A program made the position numbers and the translations under genes. Below the pieces are notes generated by a model. That model did not search any database and was not told the origin of the DNA. It was given only the letters and a program-made list of their open reading frames with translations. 64,000 nt of DNA. Origin: Rubrivivax gelatinosus IL144 (GTDB taxonomy: Bacteria > Pseudomonadota > Gammaproteobacteria > Burkholderiales > Burkholderiaceae_C). Positions 21,892 through 31,640 of the stretch are shown here, piece after piece. The stretch covers positions 4,526,001-4,590,000 of the forward strand of contig NC_017075.1 of assembly GCF_000284255.1 (NCBI RefSeq). Reading direction: 5' to 3'. Within the stretch, counting starts at the first letter, position 1. Every line of letters starts with the position of its first letter.

Positions 21892-23259
21892 ATGGCCTCG
21901 ACCCTATCCGACCGGCTTTCGAGGCTGGTCAAGACGATGCGCGGCCAGGCCCGCATCACCGAAGGCAACGTGCAGGACATGTTGCGCGAAGTGCGCATGG
22001 CCCTGCTCGAGGCCGACGTCGCGCTGCCGGTGGTGCGCGACTTCATCGCCCGCGTCAAGGACAAGGCGCTCGGCCAGGAGGTCGTCGGCTCGCTGAACCC
22101 GGGCCAGGCCCTGGTCGGCATCGTCCACAGGGAACTCGCCGCGACGATGGGCGACGGCGTCGCCGACCTGAACCTCGCGGTGCAGCCGCCGGCGATCATC
22201 CTGATGGCCGGCCTGCAGGGCGCAGGCAAGACGACGACCACCGCCAAGCTGGCCAAGCACCTGATCGAGCGGCGCAAGAAGAAGGTGCTGACGGTCTCGG
22301 CCGACGTCTACCGCCCGGCGGCCATCGAGCAGCTGAAGACGGTGACCAAGCAGGCCGGCGCCGAGTGGTTCCCGAGCACGCCGAGCGACAAGCCGCGCGA
22401 CATCGCGCTGGCCGCGCTGGACCACGCCCGGCGCCACTACTTCGACGTGCTGCTCGTCGACACCGCCGGCCGCCTGGCGATCGACGAAGCGCTGATGGCC
22501 GAGATCCGCGAGCTGCACGCCACGCTCAAGCCGGTCGAGACGCTGTTCGTCGTCGACGCGATGCAGGGCCAGGACGCGATCAACACCGCCAAGGCCTTCA
22601 AGGACGCGCTGCCGCTCACCGGCATCGTGCTGACCAAGCTCGACGGCGATTCGCGCGGCGGCGCGGCGCTGTCGGTGCGCCAGGTCGCCGGCGCGCCGAT
22701 CAAGTTCGCGGGCGTCTCCGAGAAGATCGACGGCCTGGAGGTCTTCGACGCCGAGCGCCACGCCGGCCGCGTGCTCGGCATGGGCGACATCGTCGCCCTG
22801 GTCGAGGAGGTGCAGAAGGGCGTCGACCTGAAGGAGGCGCAGAAGCTCGCCGAGAAGGTCAAGTCCGGCGGCTTCGACCTGAACGACTTCCTCTCGCAGA
22901 TCAGCCAGATGAAGAAGATGGGCGGCCTGGCCGGGCTGATGGACAAGCTGCCCAGCCAGATCACCGCCAAGACCAAGGGCGCCGACATGGACAAGGCGGA
23001 GCGCGACGTCCGCCGCATGGAAGGCATCATCAACTCGATGACGGCGCTGGAACGGCGCAAGCCCGAGCTCATCAAGGCCAGCCGCAAGCGCCGCATCGCC
23101 GCCGGCGCCGGCGTTCAGGTCCAGGAAGTCAACCGCCTGCTCAACCAGTTCGAGCAGATGCAGGGCGTGATGAAGAAGATGAAGGGCGGCGGCCTGATGA
23201 AGATGATGAAGCGCATGGGCGGCATGAAGGGCATGCTGCCGCCGGGGATGGGCGGCTGA
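21892..23259 (+). CDS. ffh: Signal recognition particle protein Ffh (SRP54)
   Basis: A 455-residue GTPase that binds signal sequences of nascent membrane proteins together with 4.5S RNA. The N domain (about 1-90) contains the ALLEADVALPVV motif; the G domain has GLQGAGKTTT (about 107), DVYRPAA, DTAGR and TKLDGDSRGG. The M domain from about 300 ends in a methionine-rich tail (KKMKGGGLMKMMKRMGG), as expected for signal-peptide binding. The length is typical. Its receptor gene ftsY lies convergently 60 bp away, an unusual but sensible pairing. Confidence 0.96.
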   Translation: MASTLSDRLSRLVKTMRGQARITEGNVQDMLREVRMALLEADVALPVVRDFIARVKDKALGQEVVGSLNPGQALVGIVHRELAATMGDGVADLNLAVQPPAIILMAGLQGAGKTTTTAKLAKHLIERRKKKVLTVSADVYRPAAIEQLKTVTKQAGAEWFPSTPSDKPRDIALAALDHARRHYFDVLLVDTAGRLAIDEALMAEIRELHATLKPVETLFVVDAMQGQDAINTAKAFKDALPLTGIVLTKLDGDSRGGAALSVRQVAGAPIKFAGVSEKIDGLEVFDAERHAGRVLGMGDIVALVEEVQKGVDLKEAQKLAEKVKSGGFDLNDFLSQISQMKKMGGLAGLMDKLPSQITAKTKGADMDKAERDVRRMEGIINSMTALERRKPELIKASRKRRIAAGAGVQVQEVNRLLNQFEQMQGVMKKMKGGGLMKMMKRMGGMKGMLPPGMGG

Positions 23260-23275
23260 CAGGCCTGCCATAGCG

Positions 23276-23295
23276 CGCCCGCCGGCCGGCGGGCG
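23276..23295. terminator. Perfect 20-bp palindrome between convergent ffh and ftsY
   Basis: CGCCCGCCGG followed by its exact complement CCGGCGGGCG, centred between the two convergent stop codons. It lacks a T run on either side, so it is at best a weak bidirectional terminator or mRNA 3' end hairpin. Confidence 0.4.
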
Positions 23296-23318
23296 GCCGT
23301 AGCGTCACCTCGAAAGCG

Positions 23319-24440
23319 TCACTCCAGCAGCGCGTTCGCGAACTCCCGCGCGTCGAAGGTCTGCAGGTCTTCCAGCCGCTCGCCGACGCCGATGAAGTAG
23401 ACCGGCACGACGCGGCCCTGTTCGGCGCACCAGCGCGCGATCGCGGCCAGCACGCCGCCCTTGGCGGTGCCGTCGAGCTTGGTGACGATGAGGCCGGTGA
23501 GGCCCAGCGCGGCGTCGAAGGCCTTCACCTGGGCCAGCGCGTTCTGCCCGGTGTTGCCGTCGATGACCAGCAGCACCTCGTGCGGCGCGCCGTCCTGCGC
23601 CTTGGCGATCGTGCGCTTGATCTTCTTGAGCTCGTCCATCAGGTGCAGCTGCGTCGGCAGGCGCCCGGCGGTGTCGGCGATGACGACGTCGCAGCCGCGT
23701 GCGCGGCCGGCGGTGACGGCGTCGTAGCTCACCGCGGCGGGGTCGCCGCCTTGCTGGCTGACGATCTCCACGCGGTTGCGGTCGGCCCAGACGGCGAGCT
23801 GCTCGCGCGCCGCGGCGCGGAAGGTGTCGGCCGCGGCCAGCAGCACGCGCCGGTCGGACTCGGCGAGATGGCGCGTCAGCTTGCCGATCGTCGTCGTCTT
23901 GCCGGCGCCGTTGACGCCGGCGACCATCACGACGGTCGGCGTCGCCTGGCCGATGGCGAGCGGCTTCTGCAGCGGCGCCAGCAGCTCGGCCACGGCGTCG
24001 GCGAGCAGCGCCTTGACGACCGCCGGCTCCGTGGCCTTGGCCTCCTTCACGCGGCGCTTCAGGTCCTGCAGCAGGAACTGCGTCGCGCCGACACCGGTGT
24101 CGGCCACCAGCAGCGCCGACTCCAGGTCTTCGTACAGCGCGTCGTCGATCTTCGTGCCGGTGAAGACCTGCGTCAGGCTGCTGCCGGTCTTGCGCAAGCC
24201 GAGCTTGAGCCGATCGAGCCAGCGCGAGCGCGGCTCGGCGGCGACGGCGGGGGCTTCGGCCAGCGCCACAGGCTCGGGCGCCGGTTCGGGCTCGAGCTCG
24301 GGCTCCGGCGCAGCGGCGAGCGCGGCACGCTCCAGCTCGTCGTCCGACAGTGCCGGGGCCTGGTCAGAGGCCTCGGTCGGCGTCGGCTCCACGGGGGCGG
24401 CCAGGGCCGGTGTGACCTTCTTCTTGAAAAAGCTGAACAT
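23319..24440 (-). CDS. ftsY: Signal recognition particle receptor FtsY
   Basis: A 373-residue GTPase that docks SRP-ribosome complexes to the membrane translocon. It has an acidic Pro/Ala/Glu-rich A region (about 1-80) after the basic start MFSFFKKK, then an N domain with SALLVADTGVGAT and a G domain with GVNGAGKTTTIGKL, DTFRAAAREQL, DTAGRLPTQ and TKLDGTAKGG. The C-terminal GVGERLEDLQTF block is diagnostic. The acidic domain is short compared with E. coli (497 residues total), common in betaproteobacteria. It is divergent from tRNA-Met. Confidence 0.96.
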   Translation of the reverse strand: MFSFFKKKVTPALAAPVEPTPTEASDQAPALSDDELERAALAAAPEPELEPEPAPEPVALAEAPAVAAEPRSRWLDRLKLGLRKTGSSLTQVFTGTKIDDALYEDLESALLVADTGVGATQFLLQDLKRRVKEAKATEPAVVKALLADAVAELLAPLQKPLAIGQATPTVVMVAGVNGAGKTTTIGKLTRHLAESDRRVLLAAADTFRAAAREQLAVWADRNRVEIVSQQGGDPAAVSYDAVTAGRARGCDVVIADTAGRLPTQLHLMDELKKIKRTIAKAQDGAPHEVLLVIDGNTGQNALAQVKAFDAALGLTGLIVTKLDGTAKGGVLAAIARWCAEQGRVVPVYFIGVGERLEDLQTFDAREFANALLE

Positions 24441-24445
24441 CGGAG

Positions 24446-24475
24446 GTGACGAGCTGGCGAGAGCCTTGTTATACT
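24446..24475 (+). promoter_or_regulatory. Predicted promoter of tRNA-Met
   Basis: GTGACG (24446-24451), an 18-bp spacer and TATACT (24470-24475), placing the start of transcription close to the mature 5' end of the tRNA at 24486. It lies directly beside the ftsY start codon on the other strand. Confidence 0.5.
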
Positions 24476-24485
24476 GTGCGGCTCA

Positions 24486-24562
24486 GGCGCTTTAGCTCAG
24501 TTGGTTAGAGCGACGGAATCATAATCCGCAGGTCCGGGGTTCAAGTCCCTGAAGCGCCACCA
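24486..24562 (+). tRNA. tRNA-Met (CAT anticodon)
   Basis: A 77-nt cloverleaf with acceptor stem GGCGCTT/AAGCGCC, D arm GCTC/GAGC, anticodon loop ATCATAA (anticodon CAT), T loop TTCAAGT and an encoded CCA end. It is not an initiator type, since the first acceptor pair is G-C. A CAT anticodon could also belong to a lysidine-modified tRNA-Ile, but the anticodon stem looks like that of Burkholderiales elongator Met. A strong terminator follows at once. Confidence 0.9.
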
Positions 24563-24568
24563 GATACC

Positions 24569-24598
24569 GGCCCGAGGTTCACCGCCTCGGGCCGTTTT
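24569..24598 (+). terminator. Rho-independent terminator after tRNA-Met
   Basis: Stem GGCCCGAGG/CCTCGGGCC with a seven-base loop, followed by GTTTT. It begins six bases after the tRNA CCA end. Confidence 0.85.
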
Positions 24599-24625
24599 AC
24601 GTTTCACGGCCACTGGATCCACACC

Positions 24626-25006
24626 ATGCTCCGCTGTGTCACGCTGGCGGCCCTTGCCGCCGTCCTCGCGCTGCCGGCCGCGGCGCAGATCGTCGTGCAG
24701 CGCAAGCTGGCACCGAACTCGCTGCGCGGGGAACTGGTGGTCACGCAACCGCCCGAGGTGCAGCTCAACGGCAAGCCGGCACGTCTCGCTCCCGGTGCCC
24801 GCATCCACGGCGAGAACAACCTGCTCGTGCTGTCGGGCACGATCGTCGGCCAGAAGCTCGCCGTCAACTACACGCGGGAACTGCACGGCGAACTGCTCGA
24901 AGTCTGGATCCTCAACGCCAGTGAACGCGCCCGGCTGTGGCCCAAGACCGCCGAGGAAGCCGCCAGCTGGCGCTTCGAACCCCTGTCCCAGACCTGGACC
25001 AAGTGA
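24626..25006 (+). CDS. Secreted protein of unknown function upstream of miaB
   Basis: A 126-residue protein with a clear signal peptide ([15 protein letters not shown], cleavage after about residue 20) and a mature domain of about 105 residues rich in beta-strand patterns and lacking cysteines. It should be periplasmic. I do not recognise a characterised family. The miaB ATG lies one base past its stop, so the two genes are probably cotranscribed, although no functional link to tRNA modification is apparent. Confidence 0.75.
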   Translation: MLRCVTLAALAAVLALPAAAQIVVQRKLAPNSLRGELVVTQPPEVQLNGKPARLAPGARIHGENNLLVLSGTIVGQKLAVNYTRELHGELLEVWILNASERARLWPKTAEEAASWRFEPLSQTWTK

Positions 25007-25007
25007 C

Positions 25008-26342
25008 ATGAAAAAGGTCTACATCCGCACCTTCGGCTGCCAGATGAACGAGTACGACTCGGCCAAGATGGCCGACGTGCTCAACGCCGCCGGCGGCTAC
25101 GAGCCCACCGACGACCCCGAGCAGGCCGACCTCGTGCTGTTCAACACCTGCTCGGTGCGCGAGAAGGCGCAGGAGAAGGTCTTCAGCGACCTCGGCCGCG
25201 TCAAGCACCTGAAGAAGAAGGGCGTGCTGATCGGCGTCGGCGGCTGCGTCGCCAGCCAGGAAGGCGCGGCGATCATCGAACGCGCGCCCTACGTCGACAT
25301 GGTCTTCGGCCCGCAGACGCTGCACCGCCTGCCGCAGATGATCGCCGCGCGCAGCGCCGAACGCCGGCCGCAGGTCGACATCAGCTTCCCCGAGATCGAG
25401 AAGTTCGACCACCTGCCGCCGCCGCGCGTCGAGGGCGCCAGCGCCTTCGTCTCGATCATGGAAGGCTGCTCCAAGTACTGCACCTACTGCGTCGTGCCCT
25501 ACACGCGTGGCGAGGAAGTGAGCCGGCCGTTCGAGGACGTGCTGACCGAAGTCGCCGACCTCGCCGACCGCGGTGTCAAGGAAGTGACGCTGCTGGGCCA
25601 GAACGTCAACGCCTACCGCGGCGCGATGGGCGAGTCCGGCGAGATCGCCGACCTGGCGCTGCTGCTGGAGTACGTGGCCGAGGTGCCGGGCATCGAGCGC
25701 ATCCGCTTCACGACCAGCCACCCGAACGAGTTCACGCAGCGCCTGATCGAGGCCTACGGCCGCATCCCGAAGCTCGTCTCGCACCTGCACCTGCCGGTGC
25801 AGCACGGCAGCGACCGCATCCTCTCGGCGATGAAGCGCGGCTACACCGCGCTCGAATACAAGAGCACGATCCGCAAGCTTCGCGAGCAGCGCCCCGGCAT
25901 CAGCCTGTCCTCGGACTTCATCGTCGGCTTCCCCGGCGAGACCGAAGACGACTTCTCGAAGACGATGAAGCTGATCGAGGACGTCGGCTACGACGCCAGC
26001 TTCAGCTTCGTCTACAGCCAGCGCCCGGGCACGCCGGCCGCGGCGCTGGACGACGACACGCCGCAGGAACTCAAGCTCGTGCGGCTGCAGACGCTGCAGG
26101 CGGCGATCGAGGCCAACGTGCGCCGCATCAGCGCCTCGCGCGTCGGCACGCGCCAGACCATCCTCGTCGAAGGCCCGTCGAAGAAGAATCCGCAGGAGCT
26201 GATGGGCCGCACCGAGTGCAACCGCATCGTCAACTTCGACGGCGGCCCGAACCCCTCACGTCTGATCGGCCAGATGCTCGACGTGACGATCACCGAAGCG
26301 CTGCCGCACTCGCTGCGCGGCACGCCGGTGCTGGCGGGCTGA
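25008..26342 (+). CDS. miaB: tRNA-2-methylthio-N6-dimethylallyladenosine synthase
   Basis: A 444-residue radical SAM methylthiotransferase acting on i6A37 of tRNAs that read UNN codons. The N-terminal UPF0004 domain has its cluster cysteines in [19 protein letters not shown] and GGCVASQEG. The radical SAM triad CxxxCxxC is in [13 protein letters not shown] (about 155-167), and a C-terminal TRAM domain (about 378-440) follows. Length and motifs agree with bacterial MiaB rather than RimO. ATG at 25008 sits one base after the upstream stop. Confidence 0.96.
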   Translation: MKKVYIRTFGCQMNEYDSAKMADVLNAAGGYEPTDDPEQADLVLFNTCSVREKAQEKVFSDLGRVKHLKKKGVLIGVGGCVASQEGAAIIERAPYVDMVFGPQTLHRLPQMIAARSAERRPQVDISFPEIEKFDHLPPPRVEGASAFVSIMEGCSKYCTYCVVPYTRGEEVSRPFEDVLTEVADLADRGVKEVTLLGQNVNAYRGAMGESGEIADLALLLEYVAEVPGIERIRFTTSHPNEFTQRLIEAYGRIPKLVSHLHLPVQHGSDRILSAMKRGYTALEYKSTIRKLREQRPGISLSSDFIVGFPGETEDDFSKTMKLIEDVGYDASFSFVYSQRPGTPAAALDDDTPQELKLVRLQTLQAAIEANVRRISASRVGTRQTILVEGPSKKNPQELMGRTECNRIVNFDGGPNPSRLIGQMLDVTITEALPHSLRGTPVLAG

Positions 26343-26351
26343 AGACATGGA

Positions 26352-26633
26352 TCAGCGGCGGCCGGGCCCGAACCCGCGCCACCACAGCGCGATGGCGCAG
26401 GCCAGCACCATCGCGGCATACGTCAGGATTCGGCCGTCGTGGCGCGTGAGCATCAGGCCGGCGACGAGTACCAGAAGGTTGGCGATCGCGGCGTCGCGCG
26501 CCAGCCGGGTCCACGGGACGGGTTTGAGTTCGCGACGCCAGAGCAGTTTCGCAGCGCCGGCCGCCAATGAGGCGACGGCCAGCGCCGGGAGCACGAAATT
26601 GAGCAAATGCCAGAAAGCGTCCAGAGGTCCCAT
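26352..26633 (-). CDS. Small hydrophobic membrane protein of unknown function
   Basis: A 93-residue protein with two or three predicted membrane helices (about 10-30, 48-63 and 68-85) separated by a basic loop ([15 protein letters not shown]). No signature motif is seen. It lies on the minus strand, convergent with miaB and divergent from hemA. Its composition and codon use match the neighbours, so it is likely a real gene conserved in the group rather than chance, but no function can be given. Confidence 0.6.
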   Translation of the reverse strand: MGPLDAFWHLLNFVLPALAVASLAAGAAKLLWRRELKPVPWTRLARDAAIANLLVLVAGLMLTRHDGRILTYAAMVLACAIALWWRGFGPGRR

Positions 26634-26722
26634 CGGCCTCGATTCTGCCTCGGACGCTCGCTTTGACCCTGCTCAAGCCTGACCCCTCGCTTCCTGTCGG
26701 CCGCCTCCTACAATCCTCCCCC

Positions 26723-28018
26723 GTGAGCGTCTTCACCCTCGGCCTCAATCACAACACCGCCCCGCTCGATCTACGGGGGCGGCTCGCATTCGCGCCGGAA
26801 CAAATGCCGTCGGCGTTGCGTGCACTGCGTGAGCGCCTTCACCTGGCGACGCCCGAAGCGGCGCTGGTGTCGACGTGCAACCGCACCGAGCTCTACGTCG
26901 CGGCCGATCCGAAGACCGTACACGAGCTCGTGGTCCCGACGATGGACTGGCTGGCCGAACAAGGCGGCGTCAGCGGCGGACACCTCCAGTCGCACACCTA
27001 CGTGCGCGAGGACCGCGACGCGGCGCGCCACGCCTTCCGCGTCGCCTCCGGCCTGGATTCGATGGTGCTCGGCGAGCCCCAGATCCTCGGCCAGATGAAG
27101 CAGGCCGTGCGTCAGGCCGACGAAGCCGGCACGCTGGGCACGACGCTGCACCAGCTGTTCCAGCGTTCGTTCTCGGTCGCCAAGGAAGTGCGCACCGCCA
27201 CCGAGATCGGCTCGCACTCGATCAGCATGGCCGCGGCCGCCGTGCGCCTGGCCTCGCAGATCTTCGAAGACCTGGCCGACATCCACGTGCTGTTCGTCGG
27301 CGCCGGCGAGATGATCGAGCTGGTCGCGACGCACTTCTCGGCGCGCACGCCCCGCAGCATGGCGATCGCCAACCGCACGCTGGAACGCGGCGAGCACCTC
27401 GCCAGCCGCTTCGGCGCCCAGGCGCTGCGCCTGGCCGACCTGCCGCAGCGCCTGCACGAGTTCGACGCCGTCATCTCCTGCACCGCCAGCTCGCTGCCGA
27501 TCATCGGCCTGGGCGCGGTCGAGAGCGCGCTGAAGCTGCGCCGCCATCGCCCGATGTTCATGGTCGACCTGGCCGTGCCGCGCGACATCGAGCCCGAAGT
27601 CGCCAAGCTGCGCGACGTCTACATGTACACGGTCGACGACCTGTCGGCCGTCGTCCAGTCGGCCGGCGAGAAGCGCCAGGCCGCCGTGCAGCAGGCCGAA
27701 GCCATCATCGACGCTGGCGTGCAGAGCTTCGCGCACTGGCTGGACCAGCGCGCCGCGGTGCCGCTGATCCAGGCGCTGAACCGCCAGGCCGAGGACTGGA
27801 CTGCGATCGAGATGCAGCGTGCGCGCCGCCTGCTGGCGCGCGGCGAGCCGATCGACAGCGTGCTCGAAGCGCTGTCGCGCGGGCTGACGCACAAGATGCT
27901 GCACGGCACGCTGGCCGAGTTGCACGCCGCCGACGGCAGCGAGCGCGAACAGCTCGCCGAGACCGTCTCGCGCCTGTTCCTGCGCCAGAGCTCGCGCGCC
28001 ACCAGCGCCGAGCGCTAG
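26723..28018 (+). CDS. hemA: Glutamyl-tRNA reductase
   Basis: A 431-residue NADPH-dependent enzyme making glutamate-1-semialdehyde, the first committed step of C5-pathway tetrapyrrole synthesis. The catalytic cysteine is in [11 protein letters not shown] (about residue 48-58), the substrate His region in [14 protein letters not shown], the NADPH site in [12 protein letters not shown], and the C-terminal dimerisation helices follow from about 320. GTG at 26723 gives [14 protein letters not shown], matching the family start. In the same direction, prfA follows after a terminator hairpin. A TACAAT box lies nine bases before the start, but a clear -35 is missing. Confidence 0.95.
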   Translation: MSVFTLGLNHNTAPLDLRGRLAFAPEQMPSALRALRERLHLATPEAALVSTCNRTELYVAADPKTVHELVVPTMDWLAEQGGVSGGHLQSHTYVREDRDAARHAFRVASGLDSMVLGEPQILGQMKQAVRQADEAGTLGTTLHQLFQRSFSVAKEVRTATEIGSHSISMAAAAVRLASQIFEDLADIHVLFVGAGEMIELVATHFSARTPRSMAIANRTLERGEHLASRFGAQALRLADLPQRLHEFDAVISCTASSLPIIGLGAVESALKLRRHRPMFMVDLAVPRDIEPEVAKLRDVYMYTVDDLSAVVQSAGEKRQAAVQQAEAIIDAGVQSFAHWLDQRAAVPLIQALNRQAEDWTAIEMQRARRLLARGEPIDSVLEALSRGLTHKMLHGTLAELHAADGSEREQLAETVSRLFLRQSSRATSAER

Positions 28019-28033
28019 ATCCCCTTCCCCCTC

Positions 28034-28067
28034 GCCCGGGCCCGCTGTCGGCGGGCCCGGGCGTTTT
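28034..28067 (+). terminator. Strong hairpin terminator between hemA and prfA
   Basis: A perfect 12-bp stem (28034-28045 with 28051-28062), five-base loop, then GTTTT. It ends only 15 bases before the prfA start, so read-through or a compact promoter inside the hairpin region must supply prfA. Confidence 0.85.
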
Positions 28068-28082
28068 CACGTTGGAACGACG

Positions 28083-29177
28083 ATGAACGATTCGCTTCGG
28101 CAACGGTTCGAGCGCCTGGGGATGCGGCTCGCCGAACTCGACGCCCTGCTGGCCGATCCGCAGGTCGCCGCCGACGTGAAGCGGCTGCGCACGCTGTCGC
28201 GCGAGCAGTCCGAGGTGGCCGACGTCGTCGGCCGCTGGCGGCGCTACCTGCAGCGCGAGCAGGACCTGGCCGCGGCGCGCGAGATGCTCGTCGCCGAGAG
28301 CGACGCCGAGATGGCGGCGATGGCCCAGCAGGAGGTCGTCGACGCCGAGGCCGACCTGGCGCGGCTGGAGCACGAGCTGCAGCTGGCGCTGATCCCGCGC
28401 GACCCCGAGGACGCGCGCAATGCCTTCGTCGAGATCCGCGCCGGCACCGGCGGCGACGAGTCGGCGCTGTTCGCCGGCGACCTGGCTCGCATGTACCTGC
28501 GCTACTTCGAGCGCCAGGGCTGGCGCGTCGAGGTGATGAGCGCCAGCGAGTCCGAACTCGGCGGCTACAAGGAGCTGGTGCTGAAGGTCGACGGCAGCGA
28601 CGTCTTCGGCACGCTGCGTTTCGAGTCCGGCGGCCACCGCGTGCAGCGTGTGCCGGCCACCGAGGCCCAGGGCCGCATCCACACCAGCGCCTGCACGGTG
28701 GCCGTGATGCCCGAGCCCGACGAGGCCGAGGAAGTCCAGCTCAACCCGGCCGAGCTGCGCATCGACACCTTCCGCGCCAGCGGCGCCGGCGGCCAGCACG
28801 TCAACAAGACCGACAGCGCGATCCGCATCACCCATCTGCCCACCGGCATCGTCGCCGAGTGCCAGGACGACCGCTCGCAGCACCGCAACAAGGCCAAGGC
28901 GATGGCAGTGCTGGCCGCGCGCCTGCGCGAGAAGGACCGCGCCGAACGCGCCGCCAAGGAAGCCGCGACGCGCAAGAGCCTGGTCGGCAGCGGCGACCGC
29001 AGCGACCGCATCCGCACCTACAACTTCCCGCAAGGCCGGCTGACCGACCACCGCATCAACCTGACGCTGTACAAGCTCGGCCAGATCATGGACGGCGAGC
29101 TCGACGACGTCGTCGCGGCGCTGAAGGCCGCGCGCGCGGCCGAGCAGCTCGCGCAGCTCGAGACCGGAGAACGCTGA
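28083..29177 (+). CDS. prfA: Peptide chain release factor 1
   Basis: A 364-residue factor that ends translation at UAA and UAG. The stop-codon anticodon-like motif PAT occurs in [12 protein letters not shown] (about 190), and the peptidyl-tRNA hydrolysis motif GGQ is in [10 protein letters not shown] (about 235-244). The N-terminal coiled domain and C-terminal [12 protein letters not shown] block are typical. PAT rather than SPF identifies RF1 rather than RF2. Its stop overlaps the ATG of prmC, the enzyme that methylates the GGQ glutamine. Confidence 0.96.
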   Translation: MNDSLRQRFERLGMRLAELDALLADPQVAADVKRLRTLSREQSEVADVVGRWRRYLQREQDLAAAREMLVAESDAEMAAMAQQEVVDAEADLARLEHELQLALIPRDPEDARNAFVEIRAGTGGDESALFAGDLARMYLRYFERQGWRVEVMSASESELGGYKELVLKVDGSDVFGTLRFESGGHRVQRVPATEAQGRIHTSACTVAVMPEPDEAEEVQLNPAELRIDTFRASGAGGQHVNKTDSAIRITHLPTGIVAECQDDRSQHRNKAKAMAVLAARLREKDRAERAAKEAATRKSLVGSGDRSDRIRTYNFPQGRLTDHRINLTLYKLGQIMDGELDDVVAALKAARAAEQLAQLETGER

Positions 29178-29986
29178 TGCGCATCGCCGACGCACTGGCC
29201 GCCGGTCGCGAACTCGGCGTCGACCGACTCGACACGCAGCTGCTGCTGGCGCACCGCCTCGGGCGCTCGCGCGCCTGGCTGCTGGCGCACGACGAAGACC
29301 TGCTGAGCAGGGCCACCGCCACCGCTTTCAGCGCCGACCTCGCGCGCCGCGCCGCCGGCGTGCCCTTCGCCTACCTCGTCGGCGAACGCGAGTTCCACGG
29401 ACTGACGCTGCGCGTCACGCCCGATGTGCTGGTGCCGCGGCCCGACACCGAGGTGCTGGTCGACTGGGCGCTGGAGCTGCTGCCGCCCGGCGCGCCGGCG
29501 CGGGTCGCCGATCTGGGCACCGGCAGCGGCGCGATCGCGCTGGCCGTGAAGAACGCGCGGCCGCAGGCCAGCCTGACGGCCAGCGACCGCAGCGCCGAGG
29601 CGCTGGCCGTCGCCGCCGACAACGCCGCCCGCCTCGGACTGGACATCGAGTTCGTGCACGGCGAATGGTGGTCGCCGCTGGCCGGCCGGCGCTTCGACCT
29701 CGTGCTGTCGAACCCGCCCTACATCGCCGGCGCCGACCCGCACCTGGCGGCGCTGCAGCACGAGCCGCGTGGCGCGCTGACCCCCGAAGGCGACGGCCTG
29801 GACGCGCTGCGCAGGATCGTCGCCGGCGCGGCGCCCCATCTGGAGGCCGGCGCCTGGCTGCTGCTGGAACACGGCTACGACCAGGCCGAGGCGGTGCAGG
29901 CGCTGCTCGTCGGCGCGGGTTTCTCCCAGGTGAGCACACGCCGTGACCTCGGCGGCCAGCCCCGCTGCACCGGCGGCCGGCGCTGA
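29177..29986 (+). CDS. prmC: Release factor glutamine N5-methyltransferase
   Basis: A 269-residue SAM-dependent enzyme that methylates the Gln of the GGQ motif in release factors. The N-terminal helical domain has the REFHGLTLRVTPDVLVPRPDTE block; the methyltransferase core has ADLGTGSGAIALA and the substrate-glutamine motif NPPY in LSNPPYIA. The length is typical. The ATG shares one base with the prfA stop (TGATG), the classical prfA-prmC coupling. Confidence 0.95.
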   Translation: MRIADALAAGRELGVDRLDTQLLLAHRLGRSRAWLLAHDEDLLSRATATAFSADLARRAAGVPFAYLVGEREFHGLTLRVTPDVLVPRPDTEVLVDWALELLPPGAPARVADLGTGSGAIALAVKNARPQASLTASDRSAEALAVAADNAARLGLDIEFVHGEWWSPLAGRRFDLVLSNPPYIAGADPHLAALQHEPRGALTPEGDGLDALRRIVAGAAPHLEAGAWLLLEHGYDQAEAVQALLVGAGFSQVSTRRDLGGQPRCTGGRR

Positions 29987-30099
29987 TACGGCACGGCATG
30001 CCCGCGCGCGCAGCGCGGATGTCACGATTCGTCGCGTGGATTCCTGCAACGACGGCCTCATCGGAGCATGATGAAGTCTTCTGCACGAGGAGTCCTGCC

Positions 30100-30660
30100 A
30101 TGCGCACGCGTTCCGCTCCCGTGACCTTCGCGGGCTTCGCCCTGGCCGGCGCGGCGGCAGCCGCCGACGGCCTGCTCCCCCCCGACACCGACCAGGTGTG
30201 GCCGCGCTGGCAGGCCCGGGCCCAGCTCGGCGCGACGACGCTGGCACCGGTGACGCTGGCCGGCGGCAGCCGCGAGGCGGGCTCGCTGCTCGGCGACTAC
30301 TACTTCGACGCCCCCGGGCTGCGCATCCGCTCCTGGACCGGCGGCCTGCGTGCCACCGGCGGCGTCGCCTTCAGCGGCCGCGGCCTGCCGCTCGGGCCGC
30401 AGACGACGCTGCGCATGGGCGCCACGGCACTGCCGGCCGGGATGGCCGACGACACCGAAACCGTGCCGTACGTCGGCCTCGGCTACAGCGGCAGCACGCA
30501 CGACGGCTGGACCTTCAGCGCCGACATCGGCCTCGTCGCCGACCGCCCCGGCAGCCTGCGCGCCGGGCGCGTGCTCTTCGGCGACCAGCCGCTGGACAAC
30601 GCGCTGCGCGAGATGCAGTTCGCGCCGGTGCTGCAGCTCGGCGTGCGCTACTCGTTCTGA
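30100..30660 (+). CDS. Putative secreted or outer-membrane beta-barrel protein
   Basis: A 186-residue protein with an N-terminal export signal (about 1-25, ending AGAAAAADG). The mature part is rich in alternating polar/hydrophobic strands and Gly and ends with VRYSF, an aromatic C terminus as used by outer membrane beta-barrels. No family name is recognised; small eight-stranded barrels of similar length exist in Burkholderiales. ATG at 30100 is preceded by GAGGAG at 30087-30092. It stands alone between prmC and grxD. Confidence 0.68.
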   Translation: MRTRSAPVTFAGFALAGAAAAADGLLPPDTDQVWPRWQARAQLGATTLAPVTLAGGSREAGSLLGDYYFDAPGLRIRSWTGGLRATGGVAFSGRGLPLGPQTTLRMGATALPAGMADDTETVPYVGLGYSGSTHDGWTFSADIGLVADRPGSLRAGRVLFGDQPLDNALREMQFAPVLQLGVRYSF

Positions 30661-30749
30661 CGCGTGCGGGCTTCCGGCGAGGCGCCCGGGCACTCCGGGA
30701 CTATGGCTTATCCTTGCCGCCTTACCAAGGAAACGGCGGCAGGACAGCC

Positions 30750-31064
30750 ATGAGCGACGTTCAACAACGCATCGACGAGTTGGTCAAGGGCCACCGGGTG
30801 ATGCTCTTCATGAAGGGCACGGCCCAGTTCCCGATGTGCGGCTTCTCGGGCCGCGCGGTGCAGGTGCTCAAGGCCTGCGGCGTGGACGACTTCAAGACCT
30901 TCAACGTCCTCGAGGACGAGGAAGTGCGCCAGGGGATCAAGGACTACGCGCAGTGGCCGACGATCCCGCAGCTCTACGTCGACGGCGAGTTCGTCGGCGG
31001 CTCGGACATCATGATGGAGATGTACCAGTCGGGCGAGCTGCAGCAGCTGCTGGCCAAGGTCTGA
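30750..31064 (+). CDS. grxD: Monothiol glutaredoxin (Grx4 type)
   Basis: A 104-residue CGFS-type glutaredoxin that binds and delivers [2Fe-2S] clusters with glutathione. The active site reads MCGFSGRA (Cys at about residue 30), preceded by LFMKGTAQFP, and the glutathione-binding WPTIPQLYVDGEFVGG block follows. The second cysteine (about 43) may take part in regulation. The ubiX start codon overlaps its stop (TGATG), placing both in one transcript. Confidence 0.95.
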   Translation: MSDVQQRIDELVKGHRVMLFMKGTAQFPMCGFSGRAVQVLKACGVDDFKTFNVLEDEEVRQGIKDYAQWPTIPQLYVDGEFVGGSDIMMEMYQSGELQQLLAKV

Positions 31065-31630
31065 TGCCGCGCCAGCGGCTCGTCGTCGGCATCACCGGCG
31101 CCAGCGGCGCCGTGTACGGCGTGCGCCTGCTGGAGCGCGCGCGTGCGCTCGGCGTCGAGACGCACCTGGTCGCGACGCCGGCCGGCGTGCTGAACGCCCA
31201 TCACGAGCTGGGCTTGTCGCGTGCAGATCTGGAGGCGCTGGCAGACCACTCCTACGCCCCGGGCGACGTCGGCGCCTGCGTCGCCAGCGGCAGCTTCGGC
31301 ACCGCGGCGATGGTCGTCGCGCCGTGTTCGATGAAGACGCTGGCCGCGGTCGCGCACGGCCTGGCCGACAACCTGCTGACGCGCGCCGCCGACGTCGCGC
31401 TGAAAGAGCGCCGGCGCCTGGTGCTGATGGTGCGCGAGACGCCGCTGAACCTGGCCCATCTGCGCAACATGACGGCCGCCACCGAGATGGGCGCGATCGT
31501 CTTCCCGCCCCTGCCGGCCTTCTACCACCGGCCGCAGACCGTGGCCGAGATCGTCGACGACGGCGTCGAGCGCGTGCTCGCGCTGCTGCAGCTCGAAGGC
31601 GCCGCGCCGCGCGAATGGCGCGGCCTCTAG
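31064..31630 (+). CDS. ubiX: Flavin prenyltransferase UbiX
   Basis: A 188-residue enzyme that makes prenylated FMN, cofactor of the UbiD decarboxylase in ubiquinone synthesis. Conserved features are the VGITGASGAVYGVRLL flavin-binding start, SGSFGTAAMVVAPCSMKTLAAVAHG with the family serine, ERRRLVLMVRETPLNLAHLRNM and the FPPLPAFYHRP block. It is translationally linked to grxD and converges on the lytic transglycosylase gene with only ten bases between stops. Confidence 0.95.
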   Translation: MPRQRLVVGITGASGAVYGVRLLERARALGVETHLVATPAGVLNAHHELGLSRADLEALADHSYAPGDVGACVASGSFGTAAMVVAPCSMKTLAAVAHGLADNLLTRAADVALKERRRLVLMVRETPLNLAHLRNMTAATEMGAIVFPPLPAFYHRPQTVAEIVDDGVERVLALLQLEGAAPREWRGL

Positions 31631-31640
31631 CCGCTGCGCC

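Noticed and set aside
26663..26722. TTGACC-like -35 at 26663 for the hemA TACAAT box
   Set aside because: The spacing of about 40 bp is far outside the 16-18 bp needed.
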